DNA of 64,000 bases from Parastagonospora avenae f. sp. tritici 18332-5 (lineage: Eukaryota; Ascomycota; Dothideomycetes; Pleosporales; Phaeosphaeriaceae). The notes beneath the pieces were generated by a model. The model was not told the DNA's origin. It was given only the letters and a program-made list of their open reading frames with translations, and searched no databases. The position numbers and the translations under genes are program-made. Numbering within the stretch: the stretch's first letter is position 1; every line of letters starts with the position of its first letter. The stretch lies in contig JAFJTR010000016.1 of the NCBI GenBank assembly GCA_022559985.1, forward strand, positions 248,001 to 312,000, given 5' to 3'. This document shows, piece by piece, positions 40,147-51,571 of this stretch.

Positions 40147-41540
40147 TTATTGTTGAGGGCGTCGAGCTGTCCAGATGTGACTATCGCGCAAGGGATCAGT
40201 ACTGGTCGGTAACAGCATAAAATTGGTGCAACATCCAAAGGAGGCATGACTTACATGTTGTTGTACGCATGAATTTTGCGGTTACATATTTCCCGTCGAA
40301 CTTGATCGAGCATTGGTTTGACGTGTTGGTTCAGATCCCAATGGTAGACTCTGGTGAGGGGCGCAAAACTTAGTGCGTCCAGGCCTTCGGTGATGCCTAG
40401 GTTGTACCACCTTCCAATGTCCTTTTGGTGCGGGTCGTTGGGCCACGAATTGTACGGAACGCGAATCACCATCTCCTGAATGTCGATGAAGCCAGCCGAC
40501 TGCAGGAGTTGGCGGGTGCGGTGTTCATATGCAATTGGCTGTGTGACGCGGGCGGTGGCGTCTGCGAGATAGTTGTACCACTTCTTCAACATACAATCGG
40601 GGGGTAAGGTGCCGTCGTCGCAGCGCGGTTCCATGTCGATTTCGACGTGCTCGATCCAGCCGGTGCCGGGCTTGAGGTGTCTGCGCGGGTTAGCTTGCGT
40701 TTGGCAGTCACAGGGTGATATCGTACGAGAAGACTTTTTGGTACATTTCTGGCCAGCTCGAGACGCTGCCACAGGCCATGCGCAGGTGGATCAGATCCCA
40801 GGAGTCCTCGCCAAAGTTCCACGGGGACATGTAGTCGCGTGGTACACGGAATCGCAGGTTCGGGGGGATCCTGCACGGACACGGGTTAATATACGGAGCT
40901 GCGGATGCAAGGACGGACAGCATACTTTTCGGGCTGGATGTTGACGAGCTCCACACCCAAGACCTGCAATACCAAAGTCAGTTGTCTGGCAGCAATGCAG
41001 CCGTGGTTGGGTCAGCGCACCTCTGAGGTCAGATATTTGCTGCACACATTGCGGTTAGCGTCGCAGACGACACAAAGCTGTCGCGGAACCAGACTTACTC
41101 GGCCATGTCAATCGCCCAGATGCCCGTGCCACAGCCAATATCGAGGATGCGGGGGGGCTCCCCATGTGGTGAGGTCTGAACGGGCGCCTGGTGCAGCTGG
41201 TCGCGTCGTGCGACTGTGAAGAGTTTGTGGTAGATATCCATGCGGTCTTTTTCGGGCTGGGCTGGTCAGCGAACGCGGCCGCGTGCAGACAGTGGGCGGC
41301 TGCTCACCTCATCACACGGATACATGTAGAGGCCTCTCCGGAAGCCGTGGTAGACGCGGCCATTTTCTACAAAGTTGCTGTTTTGGGCGGGGACGGGCGC
41401 GGGACTGCGAGCACTAGTCAGTTAACTACGGGGTCGGCCATTGCAGAGTTGAGAGTTGAGAATTGGTTGCACAGAGCGGGGAGGGGAAGTGCGAGACTGT
41501 CGGTGGACGGGACTCACCCATGCGTCGACATCGTAACCAT
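40147..41540 (-). CDS. laeA: LaeA-type global regulator of secondary metabolism (SAM methyltransferase)
   Basis: Eight exons on the minus strand, 41540-41518, 41404-41308, 41256-41099, 41039-41021, 40963-40926, 40870-40727, 40680-40255 and 40180-40147, join in frame to 312 residues. Diagnostic segments: [20 protein letters not shown] and [18 protein letters not shown], the LaeA-specific N-terminal block; [19 protein letters not shown] motif I at residues 78-92; ENIQP-like [66 protein letters not shown]; and [14 protein letters not shown]. It ends with [16 protein letters not shown], as in dothideomycete Lae1. LaeA acts in the nucleus with velvet proteins VeA and VelB and controls secondary-metabolite clusters and development. 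One exon is only 19 nt. The first exon codes only seven residues plus two bases, so the true start could lie further upstream. Several LaeA-like paralogues exist in fungi; the N-terminal block favours true LaeA. Confidence 0.88.
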
Positions 41541-44500
41541 TGGAGCAGCGGGACTTCGCGAGGAGCCTCGTGGGCGGGGGAGGTCGCCTAATAAGCTGCG
41601 TCGTCTTCAGGCGGGGCGCAGCGTGGTGCGGTGGTGGTCGCGGGCGCGCTGGTCATGAGACGGCACACAGAGTCGACGTCGGCGGGCTGCTGCAGGCAGA
41701 GATGGGATGGGCGGAACGGCGAGGCAGAGCAATGGCGAGGGAAGTGCAGCGAGTGAGCAGCGGGCAGGCACGACGGGACTGGACTGGAGGTATTGTGCTG
41801 GCAGGTGCGCGGGCTGCTGGCTTATTAGTCGAGACGGACTGCTGGGTCGTTGGCGGGCATCAACACAGGCAAGAAGCCGGGATCTCAGTCATCCATCAGG
41901 GCAAGAGCGGCGCGGGACGTATTTAAAGGCACGAGCCCCCTGCAGGCGTCAAGCGCGTCGAAAAGCGCTGACGCTGGACGGCATGGTGCACTCTGGCGGA
42001 CGTCCCCCAGTCGCAGCCCGTCTCGGCAACGAGCACTGAGGGAGCCGAGAGTTGCATTAGCACTGCTGCTATTAATTTGCCTGCCCTGTCCATGCTGCCA
42101 GCGCCAGCAAACCCTCGGAGCTGGGCCCAAAGCGGCAAGGCCGTAGTTCCACTTCCCAACCCGTCGGATCTCTCTACAACCCAAATCGTCGGATCAGAGC
42201 GCCCGTGCACACACTGTAGCAACCCCGAGCCAGCTTCCCCGGCCAGCCGCCCACGGCGAGAGACATGGCAGCCAGGCCTCGCAGTGCAGCGGCTCTGACT
42301 CTGCCATTGTCCGTCTCGTCTGCACTGCGCGCTGCACTGCACCCGCTCCATCCATCGCCCGTGGCGAATGTGCCGTCGCATTCTTTGATTTCACCCTCAC
42401 CGCTGCCGGCGCGCACGCCCGTCCTAGTGCCACGCCTGTCATGCGCATGAATGATGCCATGCCGCCTTCTGGATGGATGGCTGACCGACGATGGATTCCA
42501 GGTGCACCGCTGCTCGCCGTCTTTCCAGTGCGCCAAACTGGCCTCGCTTTAGTCTTTCCGCCCAATCACCGACGGTACGGTTCCGCCAAGCCAGCTCTGC
42601 GAACTCCCGCATCATGCCGTCGCCAGTCGTTGTCCGTCGTCGACGCCGCACCACAGCGTGCGATGGAATGCGGCACAGCACCAGCTGCCGCACCGCGCCG
42701 GTCCTCTGCTGGGCCCCGGTGCCCAAGCGCACAAAGGGCACGCTGATGAGACAGCGTGTTGGGACTGTTGGTGTTGTTGCGAAACATGCCTCCATCCAGT
42801 AACTCGCTGCATTGCTAGGGCTCACATGGCTGTCGGGCGTCCGCTCGCTTTCGCTGCAGTCCGAGATGAGAAGTTGCATCTGGTACCGGCAAGACATGGT
42901 AATTTCCGCATCTTACAGCACATCGATCAATCAGCGCCTTGCTTACGCGAGAGGCCGCATCTGGTCAGCGTGTCGGGACGGAGAAATAGCCATGCACACG
43001 AGGCGCATCGTGAAGCGTGGGACTCGCAGGACTATCTCTCGGTCCCATGCAGCTGCGCGTGCTAACGTTGCATGGGAAGCAACGCTGCAGAAGCCTGTTA
43101 TAGAACTCGGGTAGAGGTGAAATTTGGCTTCCACTCTCCGAATCCCAGGTTCCCGCCATGCAGTGGAAGCCTGGCCGCTGCAGCTTGTGCAAAGTCCTGT
43201 AATCGTTGCAGCGCGCCGTTCCGTAGCCCATTTGCACCCTCGGGCTTGGAGAGATATGCAGTCAGAGTGACCATGTTGGCATGAAGACGTTGTCCTCAAG
43301 ACATGCTCGTGACGGACGGAGTGGTCTGATATCAAGCAAGCATCTTTCGTCGCAGTCGGCTAGTCTCTGGAAGTGTAGCTGATCGCTCTCAGAGCCACAA
43401 TGATGCTAGGGCACACAATGCTTGCAATAATACTTGCGCACATCACATTCCCTGTCGCACAGGATTGCGCACAAGCAGGTTGTGCTCTTAGCGCTCGAGG
43501 GACCCCTGTACGATGCCGGTTATGAACGAAAACGAATACAGGCGGACTGCAGCAGGCATCTATACAAAACGCTCTGCGTGGCGTGCGTGGTGCCTGATGT
43601 CAATGTGGTCAAAGACTGCGGCCGTTTCGCATGGTAGGTCACACGTGCAGACAAGCTTCTAGCTGCCGTCTGCCCCGTAGTGCATACACCCATACCGAAA
43701 CCAAAAATTGCCTGGAAGTTTGTGAAGAGTGGGGCCATAACGGCCCGTATGAAGATGATGTGTTGTTGTACGTGGTGGAGTCCCTCTATCGGAAACAACG
43801 CGTACGCGTATTGAGCCTAGACGAAACCCATGCGGTGAATAGCTCGCGCAGGACCTGGTGGCACTGGCGGTGGTAGCTCGCCAATATTGAATGCCTGGGT
43901 CTCCGATCGGTTCGCTCAGCTTGCAGGTCGTGGTTCCGTCGCGGAGTACGGTAAGGCTATACTTGAAAGCCGGTCAGAGGATACTGGAATGCGTGGGCGC
44001 CAAGCACGTCGCCGTCGATGCGTCCGACATGCAGACAGATGGATCTGCCGAGCCAAAGTCGTTTCGGTAGCCGCTGTACCCTAGGAATGTGCGCCTCGTA
44101 CATGACAAAGCCTTGTTTCGAGGGTTTGCAGGCGAGGGCGGCCAATCACGGCGCTCGAGGCAATCGCGAAAAGTTCCGCACGGCAGACACCGTGAAGGCG
44201 ACAAGACGAGTGCGGGGAGAGAGAGGAATGGCGAGCATCAACTCATGAAACACGGCGGTCGCTTAGCTCTCATCATCGGCCGACCCAGTCCACCGGGTGC
44301 CCGACCACTGGGCCGGCCGCAAAAGCACGCCGTTCACCCAGGCCAACAATGACGCACATGCTGAGCTGGGCCGAGGCGGGCTTTGACCAGCGGCTGCACG
44401 GCCTTCCAGCGGGCTGCGAGCGCGCCTTGGTGGGCTGAAATGCCGGCGGAGGGGGAACGACATTCGTGAATCTGGAAACGAGATGTGCCAGTTACAAACG

Positions 44501-46487
44501 ACTGTGAGACGATGACATTCGCTGGTCTGGCTTTTGCTCGCACACTAGCTGCTAGCATGGACCCAAGAAGCTGTGGGCCCTGATGTTGATGCTTCGCACT
44601 TATATGATGCCCGTTAAGGTGATGCATTTGCTACGCGAAACACGTCGCTTGTCTGATCCGCCCTGCTGGGAGCGAAACAACAAAATGCAAGCCTGCAACT
44701 GTCTCTGATTCGCTGCCTCTGCACGTATCGCTGTCTGCATACAAGTGCTGAGTGAGCCGTATGCCACCACGGTCTCTCCGGACGCTCCTTCCCAATGCTA
44801 CCCCAAGCCTCACAAAACCCGCCATTGCCACCTGCTGACGCCTGTTGGCGTTCGGTCAGCCTGTAGTGCTGCACTCTGGTGCTGAGAACTGACTCTGGGT
44901 AGGCAAGCTATGCCTAACATAACTTTGCCAATGCTTCATGCAGCGCGCAGGAGCCTTGGGTAAACGGGGAAGCGGTGGGCCACGCTCAGCATGAACTTGC
45001 TCCACTACTGGTGCCGCCACAACACGCCAGCGTCTTCTGGAAAGGAGACATGTCCCGAGCATGTGGTAATATCCACACGTACACCGGACGGTCGCCGTCG
45101 TTCTAGACGAGTAGCTTACAAAAGACATCGCGAAAATACAATGGCTTAGAAAAGGGGCACGCGGCTGACCTTGAAGCAGGCCTTCTATCTGCTGGACGAC
45201 CAAGATTCCAGGGAACGCATGGCTCGCGAGCCCACTCTGCTCATGCCAACTCCATCATCGTGCAGACAGCGCCCTACAGCCGGTATCGGGTCGGCTTTTC
45301 ACTTGTGCAGCGCTACACCATAACCGTTGGAGAGCATGCCCGCCTTCGTGTTTGCAGCCACTGTGATACGCGTACCGCCTTCTGCGTCACCGCGAAGCCC
45401 TACATGACTGAAAACATACGAGCCTGCATTGCGCGTCCATTACACGGGTTTCAAGCTTCGTTTCCGCCATGGCATCATCTTTCCTGCCCTTCGTGCATGA
45501 AGTAAGGCGAATCTGAGCCACATGGCAATCCTATTAGAAACACGGGTCCCTGCTTCTTCTACATAGTCGAGTAGCGACCGGGCACTGTTGGTCATAAATC
45601 GTTATCGACCTTGGCTAAGTGCCAGTCTTTCCTTGTCAATCCACAAGGTCACCAGTGGACCTCCAGCTACAAGCTCACAGAGCCCTTGAACTTCCTCCCA
45701 CTACCAAGCTCGCCGCCGCCGGGGCAATTTTCCAGCGAGCTCCAACTTCTGCACCGCGCAGTTCCCTGTTAAGAGGCCAGGAAAGGTTTGAGCTGGACAT
45801 GCAGGCCGGCCCGGTGAAGCGAAACCGACGCCTGTCAGGGCATTGCAATTCGAAGTCCTACATCGAATAGTCTGTCTTAACGGCTAATACTGAGTCTTGC
45901 ATTTCACAGGCACATGTTTACTTCGTGCACTCCTCGTCGACCGCTCTGAATCTCACCCAACGAGCTCCATGTCCCATGCGCATATGCACCATTCATGCGT
46001 GTGTGGTCGTTCTGTACAACGCAAGGCGGCCTGCACCCTCTCGAATAGGCCCGGATTTTACTCCGGCATCTGCTAGCTTCGGCGACTGATCCACTCAACG
46101 CACGGAAGTCTACAAAAGGCTATCTCCTTCTAGAACGAGGCCACTCATCGAGCCAATCGATCCCTCCACCTGCTCGTCAGGCGCGTGGTTGTGGACATGA
46201 TCGGCAAGGAAGTTCGCTACACCTGTCATCGGTACCTGAGATGTCAAATACCGCTCGATGGCTAGGGAGCACAACTGCATTTGGCCGCTGTAAAGCTCAG
46301 CATGACGTGATCACTAATCTACAAGTAATGGCACCTTCCAATTCTATCATACGAGCAGTCGCCAGTACCACGAAGTCGGTAAGTAGTGTGGTCCTTTACG
46401 TTTGACTACACAGGACCAACATCGCGTTCCCAGCAAGTCATCGTTCGACGTTTAGTTTCCATGCCGATCTAAATCTCTCCGAAATTT
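41541..46487. other. 4.9-kb gene-free, partly GC-rich region upstream of the laeA-like gene
   Basis: No recognisable protein gene on either strand. About 41.4-42.9 kb is strongly GC-rich with many overlapping open frames, all without family resemblance. The laeA-like gene is read leftward from the edge of this region, so it may hold a long promoter, an extended 5' UTR with upstream frames, or a non-coding RNA. Confidence 0.5.
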
Positions 46488-47751
46488 CTAGGCCCACTGC
46501 CATCTCCTCCTCACCCACCTCAAGACATAGACTAAAGCCACCAGTACCGGAACCTCGATAAGCGGACCCACCGTACTTGCTAATGCTTGCCCACTTCCCG
46601 CACCATACACCGCTACTACGACGGCGATGGCAAGTTCGAAATTGTTGCTTGCAGCGGTAAAGCTCTGCGTGCAACTAACCCTGTAGCCGAAGCCCATCTT
46701 CCAGCAGAACCATACCGTGCTTGTGAAGATTACCAGAAAGTAGACGAGCAACGGCGCGCAGACGCGAAGAACATCGGTAATCTGCCTGACCACGTGGGCT
46801 CCTTGGCTGGCGAACAGAACGATGATGGTGTATAGAAGTCCAATAAGCGAGAAGGGCGCGACGTAACGGATGAAGCATCGCTGATAACGGTCCTCTCCTA
46901 GAAGAGTCCTTAGACCCAGTCGTGTGAGTACAGCGGCACCGAGCGGGATACCAAGGAATACGCCAACACTTTGCGCCACGCCCTCATACGAGACACTCGT
47001 CTTGTCTCCGTGGCTGACAATCTGCACGTAGAAGATTGCGAATGGCGCGAACAACACGATCTGCAAGATTGAGTTGAAGGCCACCAGAACTGCGCAGTAA
47101 TCGCCGTCCCCACCTGCCAAGTCTGTCCAGATGAGCACCATGGCGATGCACCGCGCAATGCCCACAAAGATCAAACCTTCACGGAGATCTTGGCGGTCCG
47201 GCAGAAAAGCCCATGCAAGACCGACCATGAACAGCGGTGCCACGATCCAGTTCAGGACAAAGGACACGGCGATCTGAATCCAGAGTTCCTTCGAGCGCAG
47301 CAGCAGGTGTAGCGTCTCGTACCGCACTTTGCACAGAATTGGGTACATCATTACGAGTAGACCGATGGCTGGGTGTGCGTGTTAGTCCAGGCAATTGAGA
47401 CGGGGTATGTGGTACTGACCAATAGGTATACTGACGCCCACAAATTCTCCTTTCTGTAATGCAGGACCGATGGAATCCACAGTGTTGCCGAGAGCAATTC
47501 CAACAGCCATGGCTATGATAATCCAGACAACCAGGAAACGGTCCAGGAACGACAAGCCCTTCAATGGCGGAAGCTCTTTCGATGCATTGTTATCCCCTAC
47601 ACCTTGTGTCAGTTACCGAATCTGGAGCACCATGCAGAGGTGATTTACCTGATGGCGGTGGCGGCATTACATTTCCCCTCCCTATTTCGACGTCGTCCCC
47701 TCTTCCGTCATCCTTCTCGCTTGCGATTGCGCTCCTCTCGATGGTGTTCAT
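46488..47751 (-). CDS. ACR3: Acr3-type arsenite efflux transporter
   Basis: Exons 47751-47649, 47602-47420 and 47368-46488 join in frame to 388 residues; introns are 46 and 51 nt. A hydrophilic N-terminus of about 50 residues precedes KGLSFLDRFLVVWIIIAMAVGIALG and VGVSIPIAIGLLVMMYPILCKVRYE, the signature opening of Acr3, with the last splice falling inside SIPIAIG. GLIFVGIARCIAMVLIW contains the conserved TM4 cysteine needed for arsenite transport, and AASNNFELAIAVVVAVYG contains the conserved late glutamate. About ten hydrophobic helices fit the bile/arsenite transporter fold. It exports As(III), and probably Sb(III), across the plasma membrane. No arsenate reductase or ArsH gene lies nearby in this window. 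Confidence 0.93.
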
Positions 47752-49194
47752 GACTGATACTGATCAATTCGGAAATTGAGTGCTATACTGCGTAGACCAG
47801 CCTCGTCGCGTACTGGTTTTATGCTATATGGGATGCGACTTGGACGGCCAATGAGAGGTGAGCAGTGACTTACTACTGCCAAGACGCTAGATGGCAGAAA
47901 ACCTGAGAGCGGTCAGGATGGAAGTGAAGGCAAACTGGGGAGAAGCCACGTGCATGCCTTTGGCATCACTACATCGCGAACTACAAAGGAGTCGAAAAGT
48001 CGAAGTATTAGCCAGAATTATCTCTGAACGGCTGGCCATCCGGACGACCTTCATTTTGCTACCGAGGTGCAACTTAGCACACTCGACCCTCCCGAGGTAA
48101 GTCTTGGCGTTCGATCTGCTGCTATCCATGGACCTAGGTAACAGGTGCTTGACGGCGTGAGCATCATGTAAACAGCAGACATATATCAGCTGAGTACTTG
48201 CATCCGGGCTCGGCACTTGCTTCCGGACATCTCAACTCGTGTCAATTCCATCCAACTTGGCAAGCGCTGGAACACGACGCAAGGAGGCATCGCTTCACTC
48301 CCTGGCTCTCGGAGAGCGCGGCACAATGAGCAGACTCACCTCCTCGCACTCACATCTCTTTTCTTGTCCTCACTTTCGTTCAGCATGTATGGTCTTGACA
48401 ATGCAGCACTGCATAAGGTTCAGGAATGTATTGGACAAGAGTACAATGACGACTCGTTTACCAGAAGCAAGGCTGCTTCGAGCAAGATACACAGACAAGC
48501 GTCTCAATGCAGGTTTTGATCGCCAGCAACTTGTTGCGTCTGGCTATGCGCATGCAGTCGGCTGCACAAGAACACAAACTTTCCACGTCCGAGGAGCATT
48601 GCAGTCGAACCCTCTCGATTTCCAGTTGCTTTAATCAAGTTTTCAATATTGGCATCCCTGCATCCTGCTTCCAAGTCACATCTCGCGCGTTTTGAGCGTT
48701 ATGGAGGTTGCCAGCACATTCCTCTTGCCTTACCGCTATCATGGTCGCACGCCAAGCCACGCCACTGCCATGGTCCACGCCCCTGCATCGACATAGGCGA
48801 GACGACCAACGCAGATCACCCTTGTATCTTTCATGATAACTTCCAAGCTGGGTCGAAACACTCGTGACGTGTTGACGAGATAGCATTCAAGATATCTACA
48901 TTGAAAGACTGTGATTTGACGCAGCGCAAGAATAAGGTTGGTTTTTTTTGAAGCCATTGTTTCGAAAGGGAAGGCGCAACACGGGTGCGACGGAAACGTC
49001 TGGTACGACATGCGGTAAGGAAACAGCAATGACGAGCGCAAACCTCTTGCCGTGCATTTTTATCCCCATATAAGGCGACGAGTCGCGTTCACTGTGTCCT
49101 GATCAACAACCAACCATTTCCAACGCGAACATCCCACCACTTGCGGTTTAGACTTTTCTTCTTCTATCACCAACTCCCCAAAGCAATATCAGCA
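47752..49194. other. Divergent intergenic region
   Basis: 1.4 kb between the Acr3 and four-helix membrane protein genes; no supported gene. Confidence 0.45.
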
Positions 49195-49894
49195 ATGGCT
49201 CGTACTACCACCACAAACACCGACTATGGCGCGCCCACTGTCCGCGCGAACAAAACTTCCCGTCTCCTTCTCACCGCCACCCACGTCCTGCACTTGGCCA
49301 GCTCCCTCATCGTGCTAGGTATCGCAGCATACTTCATCGCCAACTATGCCCACAACACGCATCTCCTGTTCTGGATCTGCGTCGTACGTTGCCCACCCAC
49401 CATTCCTACAACCCCCACACACTAACGCCATCTCAGGCCGCCATCGACACATTCCTCTACCTCCCCGCCGTCGCCCTGCCCTTCCTCAAATCCTACAAAG
49501 GCTACCTCGCCCCGCTCGCCTGGATTTTCTCGTACCTCTGGCTCACGGCCTTCATCTTCGCGGCGCAGGACTACAACTACAATGGCGGGTGTGCGATTAA
49601 CTCGCCGTTTTTGGTCAATAAGTGCAGCTTGAAGAAGACGCTCGAGGCGTTTGCTTTTATCGCTTTGTAAGTCTTTGCGTCGTTATTTTTGCTGGGATGC
49701 ATGCTAATGTGTGTGGCAGCTTCACGAACCTCGTTGGCACGCTTCTTGAGACCAGGATTTACGATGCCAACCGCTTCAACAACACGCGTCATGCGACGGG
49801 CTCGGATAAGGTCCTTGCTCCTACCCATGAGACTACTACGGTTCACGATGCTCCTGTCACCACGGGCGTGCATCCTCAGACGTCTACTGTCTAA
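49195..49894 (+). CDS. MARVEL-like four-helix membrane protein
   Basis: Exons 49195-49383, 49437-49666 and 49720-49894 (introns 53 nt each) join to 197 residues. Four hydrophobic segments can be seen: LLLTATHVLHLASSLIVLGIAAYFI; the segment after the first splice, DTFLYLPAVALPFL; LAPLAWIFSYLWLTAFIFAA; and LEAFAFIAFFTNLVGTLL. Between helices 3 and 4 lies a lumenal-type loop with two cysteines (GGCAINSPFLVNKCSLKK). QDYNYNGGC and the four-helix layout match fungal MARVEL-domain proteins, which occur in membrane domains such as eisosome or Nce102-like assemblies. The C-terminal tail of about 45 residues is Thr/His-rich and soluble. Confidence 0.82.
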
Positions 49895-50387
49895 GCGTTT
49901 CAACGTTGTTGGCTGGCGCGGTGGACATTGTGCTATTTGACTGCTGCGTTTTGCGTTATACCACATCGTCATACTATTTTATGGTGGATTGAATGGCTGG
50001 TGGAATCGTTCTGCTTGAATGGACTGGCTGTTTAGTGTTAACTTGGACGAAACACAAATCGAAACGCTTCATTGAACATGCTTTGCTATTGAATCGCCGA
50101 GCTGACAACTAACTATGTAGCCAGCTTAAGCGTTTGCGTAGGCCGGTCTGCTTTGGGGCAGATGTCGTTGCCGTGAATGATTTGCTCTGTCAGGTACGCC
50201 TGCCCGTTAGGGTCGACCACCAGTCCATCCGCATGTCATAGCTAGACTCCCCAATCAAATTATAACCCCTGCGCTCCATCTCATCGGCGGCGCGATTCAG
50301 CCAAGCAGATCCATCCGGCGCGTCATCGTCTGAAGGGCGTTCCAAGGGGTGATATTCGCGGCAGCCCATTACGTTGGTAAAGTCCTC
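49895..50387. other. Intergenic, no gene seen
   Basis: 3' flanks of two convergent features; nothing recognised. Confidence 0.4.
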
Positions 50388-51495
50388 CTAAAGGCCTTTG
50401 TGAAGCCTGTAGTAACGATCGATCCGGAGAATGGAGCAATCGTCGAATTCAGGATATCCATATACCCTGAAGTGCATGCCAGCCTGCGTAAACTTTTCGT
50501 AGCTTGATCGCATGGCTCTCAAGACTTCTTCCGTTTGGCCATACAAGATGTCATCGGCAAGAACCATAGTGAATCTAAATCCCGCCTTCCTCTGGATAAG
50601 ATCGAGCTTTGCAAGGCTCCGCTGAATGAACTGCAGACCATCGGATGAGAAGTACTTCGTCTCGTCTTCAATCGTGGCGGGGCTCGGGCAAAGTTCAAGA
50701 CCAATTTTGATACGTATGTGTCGAATGTGTTCTGCGGGGACAATACCGAGGCGAAAGTGATCTTTCATTAAGAAAGCGCGCAGGTGTTCGATATTGTGCC
50801 CTAGTCATTCCGGATGCATAGCTTTGTAGTACGCTTTAGCAACTTCGCGCGCCACGTCTAAGCCGACGACATGGTGCTGAGCTTATAACGGTAGCTCGTG
50901 TGGTTTGAAGCATGCGTATGGCTTGCGGCTGCATGACCTCAACCATGGCGCATATCGTAGCTCGGTGTCCTTCACCTTATTTAACGCCGCTTTTGCCGTC
51001 TTCGCGTCCCATACATTGCCGTAAATTATATAGTGAAGCTCGCGGAGAAGGTTACTGGAGACCTATATGAGTTCGCGAAGTCGTCAGCTTGTTATAAGGC
51101 ACTCAGCACGTAGCTGCCAGGAAGCACCGATGGGGAACAACCATACCTTTTGAACCATCTCGTAGCGCTCTGACTGGGCATATTCCTGAATAACTTTGAC
51201 CATCTTCGACCGGAGCCAGCGCTTTTCCCCAGCTTCTTTGGCGTCGTCTGTGGCTAGGCCATGCCTGCATGTCGCATTAGCACTGAGCAGGACCACTTTT
51301 GAGATCGGGAGTGAGCCACGTACACAGTTTGAAGGGCAGCATGTTGCTTGTATGCGCTACCATTCTTCAGCTCTTGCTATATTGAGTGTCTCCGCGCTCT
51401 TACGTGAAGAAGCGTTTGCGGCCAGGTCCATCGAGCGTCCCTAGAAACTCGAGTTGCGTGGCGCGATCCGCGCTGCTTATCGGAGTGCTCACCAT
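50388..51495 (-). pseudogene. F-box/2EXR-like hypothetical gene with in-frame stops
   Basis: Exons 51495-51404, 51264-51147 and 51062-50388 join in frame with good splice sites (GTAAGA and GTATGG donors). The product would begin MVSTPISSADRATQLEFLGTL, continue KEAGEKRWLRSKMVKVIQEYAQ and contain VAREVAKAYYKAM followed by LRAFLMKDHFRLGIVPAEHIRHIRI, a pattern shared with pleosporalean F-box-like proteins. Two stops interrupt the third exon: TAA at 50885-50883 and TGA at 50807-50805. The TAA could be removed by an extra intron from a GTGAAG donor to the CTCAG acceptor just after it; the TGA cannot be explained that way. One or two nonsense changes, so recently inactivated or mis-sequenced. Confidence 0.5.
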
Positions 51496-51571
51496 GACTC
51501 TCGAGACAGCAGGGTTGGAGGGGTCCAAAGCCTAGTCGAAGCGGTGTGAGGTTCAGAGATGTAGGATCAAT

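Noticed and set aside
41885..42897. Overlapping frames of 100-150 codons upstream of the laeA-like gene
   Set aside because: Same compositional effect; no start context, motif or consistent exon structure.
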